Position numbers and translations under genes: made by a program. The notes beneath the pieces are model-generated. The model was not told the DNA's origin, ran no database searches, and saw only the letters and a list, made by a program, of their open reading frames with translations. Below are positions 23,187 to 35,289 of a DNA stretch of 64,000 nucleotides, piece by piece. Source of the stretch: Nematostella vectensis (taxonomy: Eukaryota; Cnidaria; Anthozoa; Actiniaria; Edwardsiidae); the NCBI RefSeq assembly GCF_932526225.1, contig NC_064034.1, forward strand, positions 4,698,001 through 4,762,000. Reading direction: 5' to 3'. Every line of letters starts with the position of its first letter. Within the stretch, counting starts at the first letter, position 1.

Positions 23187-23985
23187 ATCACACGGACTCG
23201 TGCGCATGTAGCAACACGGACTCGTGCGCATATAGCAACACGGACTCGTGCGCATATAGCAACACGGACTCGTGCGCATGTAGCAACACGGACTCGTGTG
23301 CATGTAGCAACACGGACTCGTGCGCATGTAGCAACACGGACTCGTGCGCATGTAGCAATACGGACTCGTGTGCATATAGCAACACGGACTCGTGCGCATG
23401 TAGCAACACGGACTCGTGCGCATATAGCAACACGGACTCGTGTGCATGTAACAATACGGACTCGTGCGCATGTAGCAACACGGACTCGTGCGCATGTAGC
23501 AACACGGACTCGTGCGCATGTAGCAACACGGATTCGTGCGCATGTAGCAACACGGACTCGTGCGCATGTAGCAACACGGACTCGTGCGCATGTAGCAATA
23601 CGGACTCGTGCGCATGTAGCAATACGGACTCGTGCGCATGTAGCAACACGGACTCGTGCGCATGTAGCAACACGGACTCGTGCGCATGTAACAATACGGA
23701 CTCGTGCGCATGTAGCAACACGGACTCGTGCGCATGAAGCAACACGGACTCGTGCGCATGTAGCAATACGGACTCGTGCGCATGTAGCAACACGGACTCG
23801 TGCGCATGTAGCAACACGGACTCGTGCGCATGTAACAATACGGACTCGTGCGCATGTAGCAACACGGACTCGTGCGCATGTAGCAACACGGACTCGTGCG
23901 CATGTAGCAATACGGACTCGTGCGCATGTAGCAATACGGACTCGTGCGCAGTAGCAACACGGACTCGTGCGCATGTAGCAACAAG
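23187..23985. repeat. 24-bp minisatellite, about 33 copies
   Basis: The unit ACGGACTCGTGCGCATGTAG plus CAAC repeats head to tail with a few variants (CATATAG, CATGTAAC, GTGTGC). Because 24 is divisible by three, several frames stay open on both strands over hundreds of bases (for example SNTDSCAC repeated on plus), but this is a consequence of the repeat. A one-base deletion near 23950 shifts phase near the right end. Confidence 0.95.
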
Positions 23986-25530
23986 AGAGGGGGCAATATG
24001 GTGAGGACCATGACAAGAGAGGGGGCAATATGGCCAGGACCATGACAAGAGAGGGGGCAATATGGTAAGGACCAAGGCAAGAGAGAGGGGGGGGGGATCA
24101 ATATGGTAAGGACCATGACGAGAGGGGGCAGTATGGCGAGAACCCTGACAAGAGAGGGGGCGATATGGTAAGGACCATGACAAGAGAGGGGGCAATATGG
24201 TAAGGACCAAGGAAAGAGAGGGGGCAATATGGGAAGGACCATGACAAGAGAGGGAGCAATATGGTCAGGACCATGACAAGAGAGGGGGCAATATGGTAAG
24301 GACCAAGGAAAGAGATGGGTCAATATGGTAAGGACCATGACAAGAGATGGGTCAATATGGTAAGGACCATGACAAGAGAGGGGACAATATGGTGAGGGCC
24401 ATGGCAAGAGAGGGGCGATATGGGAAGGACCATAACAAGAGAGGGGTCAATATGGTAAGGACCATGGCAAGAGAGGGGGCAATATGGTGAGGACAATGAC
24501 AAGAGAGGGGCGATATGGGAAGGACCATAACAAGAGAGGGGTCAATATGGTGAGGGCCATGGCAAGAGAGGGGCGATATGGTGAGGACCATGACAAGAGA
24601 GGGGGCAATATGGTAAGGACCAAGGCAAGAGATGGGTCAATATGGTAAGGACCATGGCAAGAGATGGGTCAATATGGTAAGGACCATGGCAAGAGAGGGG
24701 TCAATATGGTAAGGACCATGGCAAGAGAGGGGGGGCAATATGGGAAGGACCATGGCAAGAGATGGGTCAATATGGTAAGAACCATGGCAAGAGAGGGGTC
24801 AATATGGTAAGGACCATGGCAAGAGAGGGGTCAATATGGTAAGGACCATGGCAAGAGAGGGGCGATATGGGAAGGACCATGGAAAGAGAGGGGGGGGGGG
24901 GGAAATATGGTAAGGACCATGGAAAGAGAGGGGGGGAAATATGGGAAGGACCATGGCAAGAGAGGGGGCAATATGGTGAGGGCCATTGTAAGAGAGAGGG
25001 GCAATATGGCGAGGACCATGACAAGAGAGGGAGCAATATGGTGAGGGCCATTGTAAGAGAGAGGGGCAATATATTGCGAGGACCATGACAAGAGAGGGGG
25101 CAATATGGTGAGGGCCATTGTAAGAGAGAGGGGCAATATGGGAAGGACCATGTCAAGGAGGGGGCAATATGTTGAGGACCATGACAAGAGAGGGGGGAAT
25201 ATGGGAAGGACCATGGCAAGAGAGTGGGCAATATAAGAACGACCATGGTAAGAGAGGGGATAATAAGGGAAGGACCAATGTAAAGAGAGGGGGAGAATAT
25301 GGCGAGGACCATCAGGGGCGGATCTTTTTCCCAAGGGGGGGTTGACCCAAACATTTTCGTCGTTATTTTACATTTGTAACGATTTTGGAAAGAAAAAAAC
25401 AATGTAAACAATAAAAAACGACAGCCTAAGGGGGGTTTAAACCCCTAACCCCCCCCCCCCTAGATCTGCTATTGACCATGGCAAGATAGGGGGCAATATG
25501 GGAAGGACCATGATGAGAGAGGGGCAATAT
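23986..25530. repeat. 32-bp minisatellite, about 43 copies, split by an insertion
   Basis: The unit AAGAGAGGGGGCAATATGG plus TAAGGACCATGAC repeats from the end of the 24-bp array to 25312, then resumes at about 25475-25530 after an inserted element. Unit length varies by a few bases through changes in the G-run. The strand is strongly purine-biased. Long minus-strand frames rich in CHGP and ILPPL are artefacts of the repeat. Confidence 0.94.
25313..25473. mobile_element. Short MITE-like insertion within the 32-bp minisatellite
   Basis: A 161-bp non-repeat segment begins CAGGGGCGGATCTTTTTCCC and ends with a C-run and TAGATCTGCTATT. The ends are imperfect inverted repeats (GGGCGGATCT against AGATCTGC; G-run against C-run). 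GACCAT flanks both sides (25307-25312 and 25474-25479), but since it is part of the minisatellite unit it could be repeat rather than target duplication. The end pattern is hAT-like. Confidence 0.6.
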
Positions 25531-26828
25531 AATATAACAAAAAAGCAATTCAGAGACAATATAGGGCCAACGTTTTTTCCAAGCTTTTTTGCAACTGTAC
25601 TTGGTCTATTTTCAAAACGAAAATAGACGACAGGTGGACTCTTTGAAACATACGCAAGCATCACTGGTGAGCAACTGTTTTAAACGTTCACCTACAGATT
25701 TCCAGTATTTTGTAAGATTCTCATACTTCTCTTCCTCTTCTTTAAAAGCCTTTAGCTTTTCCTTAGCAAAGATTCACAGTGCATTTGACTTAGTGAGGAG
25801 GCCTGATTGTGCCCTTGCTAGAGTTTCTCCTTGGCATTTTCGCTTACGGCTTCCAAAAATCTTCTCCTGGCCCTTCTGTCGTCTTCATTATATTGGGTGC
25901 CGTCTCCTCCTTTGACTTGCCGCATCTAGTAGCGCCTTACCATTTATACTTTAGTAAGCCCACCGACAGCTGTCACGATTGTGAACTATTTAAGCTTCTT
26001 TATTTAGGTTTTCAACCATTAACTGGCCATTTACAGAGAAGCCTCTTTTGACACTTGCCTATGGACATGAGAGAATGTCAGCTTTCACAGATTGCAATGG
26101 TCAATCCGAGAAATAGTTCAGAGACGACGAGAGGGCCGTTTTGAAAAACAGCTTTCTGAAGATCCGAAAACGAGAAGTCGAATCACTAAAACCCGAGAAT
26201 ACAATATATCTAATGACCATTCGCCACCCCTATTGTAGTTAAAAATCCATGAAGATCGTATTCTGAGCTTGCCCAGCTTTCTCCACAAACCAGCACAAGG
26301 AGATCACTGGAGTTTCATTAATTTTCAAAGTAGGCGGTGGAGATTGATAAGTAGGGGGTGAAAGTTATTTTATTTTATTCAAATAAAACTTGAATCAACT
26401 TTTTTTAAAGTAGGCAGAGCTGGGTGGAAAATAGCTGGCAGTTCTCCCCTGGCCGCCGGGGCCTAATGAAACCCCTGCATGCTTGTAGCCCACCACCATC
26501 AGCAAGAGCTTGAACTTGGTGAAGAATACTTCCTTTTACAGCAAAATCCGCGTAGGATCTAGGCAAATCCTGTCTGGCCATAGGTTATACATTCTTTATC
26601 TTGTACATCCTTACAATCTTTCTTTCGACTCGGTCTTTCTTCTCTCACCAGAACTTGCAAGGCAAAACCCTGTTCACGCTAGCCACTTGGTGTGCTGTTT
26701 TAAAAGCAGGCAGCCTAAACAACAGGACTGCGGCCGGCTAGAATTTGCGATGAATCTACATTCAAACTTTTGTTTTTGTCATCAAATATTTTTCAAGGAC
26801 TGTTGATAATAATTCAACCATTTTCCAG
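25531..26828. other. Non-coding stretch with a possible decayed coding relic
   Basis: The minus strand between about 25950 and 25590 reads in shifting frames as plausible peptide (RRRFLEAVSENAKEKL, then KAFKEEEEKYENLTKYWKS), broken by stops. This could be a degraded retrocopy or transposon protein. No intact gene is seen. Confidence 0.35.
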
Positions 26829-26837
26829 ATTGAAGCC

Positions 26838-27604
26838 TTCCCTGCTAGCAGAGGCCTCTTTTCTCTGTATTTCGCTGGGCTGGAGTTCGCGAGGAAGATA
26901 CCTCTGCCATGGGTCGCAAGTTCGTTTGATCAAACCGCCGTCCACGATCGTGGAAGGGAGATCCAGAGCGCATGCTCCGTTCATTAATTACTGGCCACTA
27001 TTTGAGCCCACAATGACTAGCGCATGCATGAAACGTATATCCGCTGCGGGATAATAAGCCCGCATCACGCGACGAATTATAAAAGAAGCCATTCAATGCC
27101 TTATCTGCATTCAGAATTTTCTCTCTTGACTAACGAGTCAATCTTCCGTTTACAGGTTTTGCGTATTCTTCTGGAAATAGCTGATCTAAGTTTAGCAAAA
27201 AGTTTTGTAACATTTTCTTTGAGCACAACTGTGCGATATTTACAATGAAGAAGCCCAGATGTCTTGAAATTAATACAACAAACAAGACAACACTCGTCTT
27301 TACTGCGTTTGCTGTTCAATCTTTTTAGTGACGTTTTAGGTGATTGAAATTGAACAGTTGTTTTCTTTTTTCGAAGAGGAGAGCTAACCGGAGTTTGATT
27401 CATGATTTCCGACTAAACCCATGCAAAACATATTAGCATATTGACAGCTTTCGCGCGATGGTACGGGTTTTGGCACGTCGGTCGCTTATAAACGCTCACG
27501 CATGCGCACCGAAAACAGTTTCGACCCATGGGGCAGAGGTCTCTTTTCCTCGCGAACGCCAGCCCAGCGAAATACAGAGAAAAGAGGCCTCTGCTAGCAG
27601 GGAA
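26838..27604. mobile_element. 767-bp Mutator-like non-autonomous element with 9-bp target duplication
   Basis: About 85 bp at each end are near-identical inverted repeats starting TTCCCTGCTAGCAGAGGCCT. The flanks ATTGAAGCC (26829-26837) and ATTGAAGCA (27605-27613) match at 8 of 9 positions, the 8-9 bp target duplication expected of Mutator-like elements. The interior keeps an open frame on the minus strand (27101-27403). Confidence 0.85.
27101..27403 (-). CDS. Cys-rich N-terminal fragment of a transposon protein (hypothetical)
   Basis: A 100-codon frame inside the Mutator-like element, starting with ATG (MNQTPVSSPLRKKK). It has a CCLVC motif near residue 38 and CKRKIDSL near residue 85. Paired Cys motifs followed by RKID-type sequence resemble zinc-binding N-terminal modules of transposon proteins, but the second Cys of the later pair is missing. 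It is far too short to be a transposase and is probably what remains of the autonomous parent. It may or may not be expressed. Confidence 0.45.
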   Translation of the reverse strand: MNQTPVSSPLRKKKTTVQFQSPKTSLKRLNSKRSKDECCLVCCINFKTSGLLHCKYRTVVLKENVTKLFAKLRSAISRRIRKTCKRKIDSLVKRENSECR

Positions 27605-27613
27605 ATTGAAGCA

Positions 27614-28010
27614 ATTCAAGTGCAGTGAAAAAATATCGTTCGTCCAATCAGAACCGCGAACGACTTTTTTTCACGGTGAAAAAACATCGTTCGCGCCTCT
27701 GATTTGCTAAGACCAGTGAACTTACGAAAATTTACTGAATATGTTTTCAGTGAGTATTTCTCAGTATGTATGTAATAAAAAGTAATAAGTCAGTAATAAT
27801 TCAAAGGGTAATAGCCAGTAAAACACAAAAGAGAACAATAGAATCAGTTCACAATAAAGTGTAATACGCTAAATTGTAGTTCACAAGAATGAAAAATCTA
27901 TCATTCAGCAATACGATTTTAGTAAGAGTGATATAATTCTGAGAAAACATGATAACATCCCCCACCAGAAAAATAAAACCATTACTGTATTAAATTTTCA
28001 ATGGAAGGAT
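27614..28010. other. Non-coding stretch downstream of SERBP1-like gene
   Basis: AT-rich sequence with a local duplication (AAAAATATCGTTCG and AAAAACATCGTTCG, about 50 bp apart near 27630-27690). No gene seen. Confidence 0.4.
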
Positions 28011-28016
28011 TTTATT
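28011..28016 (-). terminator. Candidate polyadenylation signal of the SERBP1-like gene
   Basis: AATAAA on the minus strand about 485 bp beyond the stop codon at 28500, giving a plausible 3'UTR. Confidence 0.5.
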
Positions 28017-28499
28017 TGAACTTCTGCAGTGCTCCAATATTGTATGTAAACAATACAGACCTTGACCGCTATCCAATTACACCATTTCTGTATAATTCTT
28101 ACAAATGCAACCCTTATTAGAACAGGGAGGCATGCAAAGCACTGTGCTGATAATGGTGCTCCATTACAAAGTCTTTAGTGAGCACTGTACTACATTGCTT
28201 TATGATGGATAGAAAAGTCGAAGTCAAAGTCGATTGACTATCCCCCAGTCACCCTACTGGCAGTTTAGCAGGTGTTAGAGGCATTTTAGCTTGGCGCTTT
28301 ACCTCTATTTCTTCTCAGGCATATTGCCCATGCCCGCACGCTATGGCGCCTCCATTTCTATGAATACATGGCTCTTCTTCTCTTATTTGATTGTAGTAAA
28401 ATGCTGGACTCAGCGGTTTTATCAGCTGGTCAATTACTGGTACGTACACAAGCAGCACACAGTCTAATCTCTGCAAATGCCTCAGGCTCTTGGATCAAC

Positions 28500-31400
28500 C
28501 TAAGCCAATGAGGGGAACTCATCGCTGTTGATCTCAAAGTGGCCTTCACCCTGTGGGCCAGCACCACCTCCAAAGCCACCTCTGCCTCCCCCTCTGCCAC
28601 GGCCGCCACTGGCCCCACGGCCACCACGACCACCTCTTCCTGGGCGGCCACCTCGACCTCCACGGCCACCACCACGGGAATCACCCTTGGGCTCTGTGTT
28701 TACAAAGTCAAACTGGATGCCAGGGACAGCTTTCTTTACACGCCCTGATGTCTTGATCTTTTCTTCGTACATCTGATGAAAAAAAATGTATGAAAAACAA
28801 AGACAGTGCAGTCAACATGATATCATGTAGTACTGTTATCCTCCTTTACACTCAAGTTGCAGCAAAAAGTGAAAAGAGAACTTCAATGGCTAAAAAGCTC
28901 ATTGACTCTAGCTGGGGAACCTGCTGGACAAAAGGTGAGGCAAGAGGTGTTGGACAACAGGTGAGACAGTGAATAGTCAGTGAATAGGCCTTCTCTGAAT
29001 AAGCCCATGATCTGATAACTATGCAGTAATCTTACCACTCCATGTTCATCTGAGATCTCCTCTTTCTGCAGGACTTGAGTGTTCTTCCACTGATTCTTCT
29101 TCTCGCCCTCGCCAGGCTTACGCAGCTCGAAGCTCATCTTGGCGCGGGTACTTGTTCTGGAGTTCCTTCCACTCCTCCAGACTCATCTCTTTTTGCTCTT
29201 CCTCCTTCTCAGCATCCCCCTCCTCATTCTGCTCCTGGCCTCTACAAATAAACATTCCTTTCAAGGTGAATTGATTGCACCTATTGCAAGCTTTTGTTGA
29301 TATGTATTTTTTTACATTGGTATTCTTACAAATGGAATTATGTCTGATTATCAAGTCTTTCTTCGGAAATAATGTATCAACCCTACATTTTTTAAACAAC
29401 TATTTAGTTTAAGATATTCTTATGCCCTAGTCTTTAATTATCAAAGTATTCTTATTTTCAACAAAGTAGAATAAAATAAAGTACAATCTTGAACCTTTTT
29501 TAACAATATATGCTATTTCAAATTTTATTTTTATCATATGCTCCCATATTAACAATTCTAAGTAATAACTGCAGTTCGCTTAATACCATATCTACCAAAC
29601 CCTCTTTTCCTTTAATTTTAAGATTGATTGATTTTAAAGGCCCATAAGCATCCAAGCCTACATCAGATCGAGGCTCTATTTTAGTGCTGCGCTAAAATAG
29701 AAAGTCTACAAATTGTTTCAAACTTTTAAAAAAAACCTCTTCTACCGTTGTTAAAATCGCGTTAAAATCGTCGATATGCAGCTCAATGTTTTAAATAGTT
29801 ATTACTTTATCGTTTTAGAACAATACCTGGCAAATAATTCTAAGATTTATCTATAAGCTGGCATTTATGTGATGTCATATGAAAGCGGTTTTACCACCTC
29901 GAGCCGAAGGTCATGGGAAATTGAAGTATGTAAAAAGGTTCGTAAAACTTGTATAAATCATTACGTCCAAGAACAATACAGAATTCCTTTTGCATTTTAT
30001 GAGTATATTTAACACAAAATAAGAACAATCTTCGCTCTAGTCTTTTGCTTTTTTTTTTTGCATTCGTGTCAATCCCAGTATCTCGCCTATAAGGAATCTT
30101 GCACGCATTGCATGATAACAATCACAACAACTACAAAGGAATTGGGTTCAGTTTTTCTGGAAGTCAAAGTTTTTCAGACTCTGAGCCACTCATTCACATA
30201 TAGAGGGAATGAAAGTAGCAGGTTCGATTCAAAGGTGAGCCTCGATGCAACCCTAAAAATGCAAGAGGAACAAACAAAATGTAGAAGTTTTGCCGTGAGT
30301 CGAATTTGCAAATCATAGCAATGAAATATATACTTCCTATGTGTACGGCATATATTCTCTTGACTTCTTGCTTCATGGTTATTACCCTAGAGTTTTAATT
30401 ACAGGTTATAGTACTTATTAGTGATAAAACAAAGAATAGTTTCAAGTTTGAATGATCATGTGGAATAAACCAACATCTTTCCCGAAAACATCAATTTTTA
30501 TTTGCAAATGATCCTTATCCTGAAGCACTTGTTGCTTGGTTGTTTCTTCGTTACATTATGTTCTTGCCTTCCTTCACCAGCGAAAACAAGATGAAACACA
30601 CACCTACCAAGTGTTGGTAGTGAATAATCGTATTTACTCCAATAAAATCGCTTGGAAGACAATGACACTATTTTAAAACAACAACAATTGCTTTGGTTGC
30701 CAATGGGGCTTTAAATGTCATTGATTGAAAATAACCAAGCAAAAGCAGACAACTTACTCTTCAGCATCAGGCTTAGGAGACCCAGGCTCTGGAGATCCCT
30801 CCACATCAGGCTTCTCCTGGTTGTAGGCCACTCCTTCTTCCTCCCTGTTAACAAACACGTGGAAACTTGAGTAACTATCCTAAGAAAACCATCTTTGCAG
30901 GTTTTCCTTGGCTAAGCTCTCTTGCTTTTGTGAAGAAAGCGGCATACAATGTAATATACATAATCGTATAATATAATCACTTGAATTAATCATTTAGTTT
31001 AACTGAGGAGTGGATCCAGGAAGTGGGTCTAAAAAAAAGAACTGCATTAAATGCATCGATTCTTATTCATGTGATTAAATAGTTGCAGCATCTACAGTTT
31101 TAAGTTTATTTGATAAAAATTATATTTGATAACATAAATTTAAAAAAACTGGTAATCAGTTTAATTCTGTAGCAGCCCTTTATTAAGTTCAGTATTTATT
31201 GCAAAAGTTAATGCTTGTGGAAAATATATACCAATGGTAGACATAGGTGTCTGAGGACAAACAACTAAATGCTAGTGAAATTACTAAACAGCGCTCTTTT
31301 GTGTTGCATTCCACTAACAAAAATTACATAATCTTGGCCAAAAACAAACATGTAATCCTTTTGAGATGTGCAACATTTTTGGCAAAAACAGCCTTTAAAA

Positions 31401-33736
31401 TTTAGATACATGTTGAGGGTGAAAGAAAAAAACTTACGTATCAGCAGGGTTTCCCCAGTTAAACTGGCCGCCACCCTCTCGCTTGTCCTGAGGTTTCACA
31501 GACCTAAAGTAGGACAAAGTCATGTGTAAAGACCAAGGAAATGCAATCTTAGAGATACTAAGGCGGCTGTTTTTGCTCTAAATATTTTTCGTAAACATTT
31601 AGCAGAGCACCTTTAAATTTCCATAATTATGTACTGGTTAAGCAAGACACCAAACAATAAAAAAAACATTGCATTTTGCTATCAAAATTTCAGTTTATCT
31701 AGTACTTTATGGTTATTTGTGATTAGGTTTAACATTTTAATTTGAAACAGACTTTGTTATGTTTATAATTAAACTTGTGTTTAGATAACAAGTGGTGTCT
31801 GTAAGATATTAAATTAAGGGTATTACTGTTAGAAAAATAAAATATGATAAGAGCCTATTATTCTATGTCTACTATGTAGTGCTCACACCTCATGTTGGCT
31901 ACACTTGGGCCTTCAGGGACTCTAAACCACAAGAAAATAGAGTCAAGTACAGCAAGGATGTATTGGTATTAAAGTGGCCAGAAGGGTGTGTGGCACCATG
32001 TGGTTTTCACAGGTTAAAACACAAACACAGGTTATACATTTATAGGATAGTTTAGCATGGAGGCTAAATCAGTTCAGACGGATTTATTTATCATCATGCA
32101 TAGTTAACAGTTTTAAAGCTCAATTGTTGTTGATAGCATTGTTGTTTAGCTTTTACATAGAAGATGAAAATCAAAAAGAAATTAAAAAAACAATTTAGGC
32201 AAATACTCCATGAGGTTAATAATCAGTCATGTATACTGTTTAGTATGCAATTATTCCAACAACAAAAAAGTGAGCACAAGGGCAAATTGTAATTGCAAAA
32301 CAGCAGTTCTACTTTTATTGTCATATTTCTACTAAATGAAAAAAAATATGGATAAACCACATGTCATAATAGAAATAATAAATTCTTATAACATTTTTTG
32401 GTTTTAGAACTGCCATTTTCCATTTGCGCTCACCACATTTTTGTAAACTAAGTGTATACTATTTGAAAAAATTCTTATGCACAGAGACAAACAAATAGAC
32501 TAAAGACCATTAACTTGTACTAACTGCTTTAAAAAAAAGTTATTTACTTACGACCTGTCAGAGCCACTTCGTCTCTCAAACTCCCTCTTCCTCCCTCCAC
32601 GGTTGGCGCCAAACCCGCCTCTGCCTCTTCCGCCTGTACCCCTGGCTCCACGGTTACCACCCCTGCTGCCAAAGCCCCCTCTATCTCCGCCTTGCTCGAC
32701 CTTGACAGGAGAGTCCCCGCCTTCTTGGCCGCCATCTTCTCTGCTGCGGTTAAAGCCCCCCTTTCTTGGAGGGACATTTTCCCTGTCCTCACGACTTTTG
32801 TCATTAGGGCCATTTAGCAGTCTCGTGTTTTTCTCGTTTTCTCTCCTAACATCCTTGGGGCCTCGGTTTCCACGTTTGGCTAATGGGTAAAAACAACACG
32901 AAAATACTCATTTAAGCTTTTTGATTCTAAGGCAAGGCACATGTAAAACGAAGAGGCTATTTTGGGCTATTTCACAGTTGTATACCCGCATTTAGTTATG
33001 AAATAAGACATGACCTGACAGAAACAACATGGCGACTGTTTACAACGTGAATTATCGACGCCTACAAAAATATCAAAATGTACTTATAAACCTCCACAAA
33101 AAAGCCATGCAAAACACTAATTTTCGAGATATCGAACGTTTAAAGTAAAGGTCGTTGTTTTGGCAGCGCCGGAGAGCACAGACAATTAGCATAAATGCAA
33201 AAAAATTTCGCAATTTATAACCTCGTGGTCCCACCCGTGTTAGATTGTACAGTACGTTCCGCTCGCAATGACATTATACGCAATAACAACAGTCGTTTAT
33301 AATTGTCAGATGCAGCAACAAATAAGCTTTCACAAAATAAATTCGTTTACCGAATCTCAGGACGCAAGCTAAAACGATAAACTAGAATCCGTCGAGCATC
33401 GTTGTCAAACACCGAGAGCAGAACTGAGCCGAGTTTAGCTCGTATTAATAACCACAACTTATACGTTTCACCACATTTAAACATCTACTAAGAAAACTAA
33501 ATAATAAAATAAGGCTCACCATCTTTTTTGGACTCTTCATTCACTGCCTCTTTGTCCTTTTTAGTCTGCTGAGGCTTACCATCCTTGACAGATGGACGTG
33601 CACTCTTCGCCTTCTTGTCTTTCGTTTCCTTAGCAGCCTTCTCAGACTCTTTAAAAGTAGTCTCTGGGTCTTCCTCGTCAGAAAGTAAAAGGCCGAAGCG
33701 ATTATTCACGCCTATACTATACTCTACTGCATCCAT
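28500..33736 (-). CDS. SERBP1: SERBP1/HABP4-family RNA- and ribosome-binding protein (7 exons, one-base frameshift)
   Basis: Coding exons on the minus strand are 33520-33736, 32552-32879, 31889-31921, 31438-31503, 30758-30844, 29036-29241 and 28500-28772, all with GT-AG junctions. Family marks are the acidic N-terminus (VNNRFGLLLSDEEDPE), an RGG-rich exon 2 ending KREFERRSGSDRS, QFNWGNPAD in exon 4, MSLEEWKELQNK then FELRKPGEG in exon 6, and a C-terminal RGG tract ending INSDEFPSLA. The protein would be about 402 residues, usual for the family. These proteins bind mRNA and sit in the mRNA channel of idle ribosomes. Exon 6 is 206 nt where 205 is needed: an extra base in the GGG at 29146-29148 makes the frame hit a stop at 29118-29120, while the frame one base over continues perfectly. 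This is probably an assembly error or a polymorphism. SERBP1 and HABP4 cannot be told apart here. Confidence 0.92.
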
Positions 33737-35142
33737 TTTGGATGGATGGCGTATTTTAGAGCCTGGATGGAATGAGATTGTGCCGCAACACTCAGCTTCT
33801 CCGCAAGATCTGTGCCTCGGATGAGCTTGATGTCGACGAGCGCGCGAAGCATCAACACGGTGGGACACCTGCTTACGCCACAGCGACCCTTGAAAAAAAA
33901 GGGATCACTAGCACAATACTTTGTATAGGCAGAGGATCGTATGACATTTTGTGTACGAAAGTCTACAAATTATTCTAAACCAAATGACAAGCATAAACAT
34001 AAGAAAAAAAAGCCTAGCACAAAAGTAAAAACATTTATTGTTTGCTTTTCTCAATGGCTTTAAAAATCGAGGTCATTTTATTTAATAATAAAACGGTTTC
34101 CTAAGATTTAGGATATCTCTGTACTCCTTAATCGCTGTACTCGTAATTCTAATGACTTTTTATCCATTTTTTCCAAAAAAATAAGTAAGCATATGCAATT
34201 ACGGTTGAAATTGAGCGGTTTTGTGGTATCAAAAGAAGGCATTATGAAATGAAACATTTGCATTAATGAAATGCATACAGTTGCATTATCGAAACGGTAA
34301 ATTATAGAATCAAGCTCCAATGTGCATATGCTTTTTAATTTTCCTTTTTGTTCCTTGCCCAGAAACAATTGAACGCTATAAAAAGACTTCTCACTTCACT
34401 GGAAATTATTTATTTTTTATCTTTTTTTTTTCGAGTAGAGGGGACGCCCCTTCTGGTAATTCCCTTGTAATTTTCACGTGCCCCCAGTGCCCCACCCCAT
34501 GCTAGGGCCCTGGCCGTAATCACAAAATTGTTTTCTTGACAGAAGTCATTGCAATATAACTCGCTCTCTGAGTGACTGGAGTTCCATTGCAAATTCGTAT
34601 CAATTCGATAAAGGTGGTATAAGCCAGACACGTAGCTAAGGGTGGGCCAATATCTTACCTCCCCCTCCCCCCTCAGCAAATCCTTGTCACTTGCCTATAA
34701 TCAGCCAGTCTGTAGGCTTGAGTTTGTATACGCCTATTCCAAAAAAGGTTGACAGTGGAAATGGCGAATGGCAAATAGTAAATTGCAGTTCTAAGCCCGA
34801 ACGGTGCTTCTGGGTATTAATCATTCGTAAAATTAAAGGTGTTAAATAAAGTCTAGCAATGTCAGAGACATACATTGATGATCTTTAATGGATAATTGTT
34901 TGATTTATCCATATTCTTTAGCATTTAGTAGAAATTTAATGAGACCCATGGTTCCTTTCGGTCCTAGAACTGCCATTTGCCAATAGCCATTTGTTTCGCG
35001 CTGACAACGTTTTTTGAAATAGGCATATGTATATTAACATACAAAGTTGTAAAACTTTGTTGTAATACCAGAACAAGCTTACATTAACACACAGCGGAGG
35101 GTACCGAAAGACATCTAGTGTAACGCTAAGATGGGTAAAATA
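33737..35142. other. SERBP1-like 5' flank and intergenic region
   Basis: 33737 to about 33900 is presumably 5'UTR and promoter of the SERBP1-like gene; the open frame continues upstream of the chosen ATG without similarity. The rest has no gene. A motif ACGCCCCTTCTGG with surrounding sequence at 34444 recurs at 40407 in a DCAF1 intron, suggesting a dispersed repeat. Confidence 0.45.
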
Positions 35143-35148
35143 TTTATT
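35143..35148 (-). terminator. Candidate DCAF1 polyadenylation signal
   Basis: AATAAA on the minus strand about 145 bp past the DCAF1 stop codon. Confidence 0.5.
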
Positions 35149-35289
35149 TCTCATTTCATTAGATAAATATAATATATCATTTGTAGGTTCATGGTAGTTC
35201 GTCGCATTCATGGTGAGGCATCTGCAAGGGAATAATTCACAATAAACACGCAGCATAAAATAAAAGGTCAAACAATGAAATCAGAACCT

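Noticed and set aside
23187-23985. CRISPR-like appearance of regular short repeats
   Set aside because: Units are contiguous with no unique spacers, there are no cas genes, and the genome is animal.
23168-24407. Long open frames (up to about 409 codons) on both strands over the minisatellites
   Set aside because: They arise because the 24-bp unit is a multiple of three and has no stop in several frames. The frames overlap on both strands and have no start context or domain.
28528-28776. Plus-strand Pro-rich frame (PPKPPLPPPLPRP)
   Set aside because: It is the antisense of the RGG-coding last exon of the SERBP1-like gene.
32544-32813. Minus-strand frame MALMTKVVRTGKMS
   Set aside because: It is the wrong frame of SERBP1 exon 2; the right frame gives KREFERRSGSDRS and joins both neighbours in phase.
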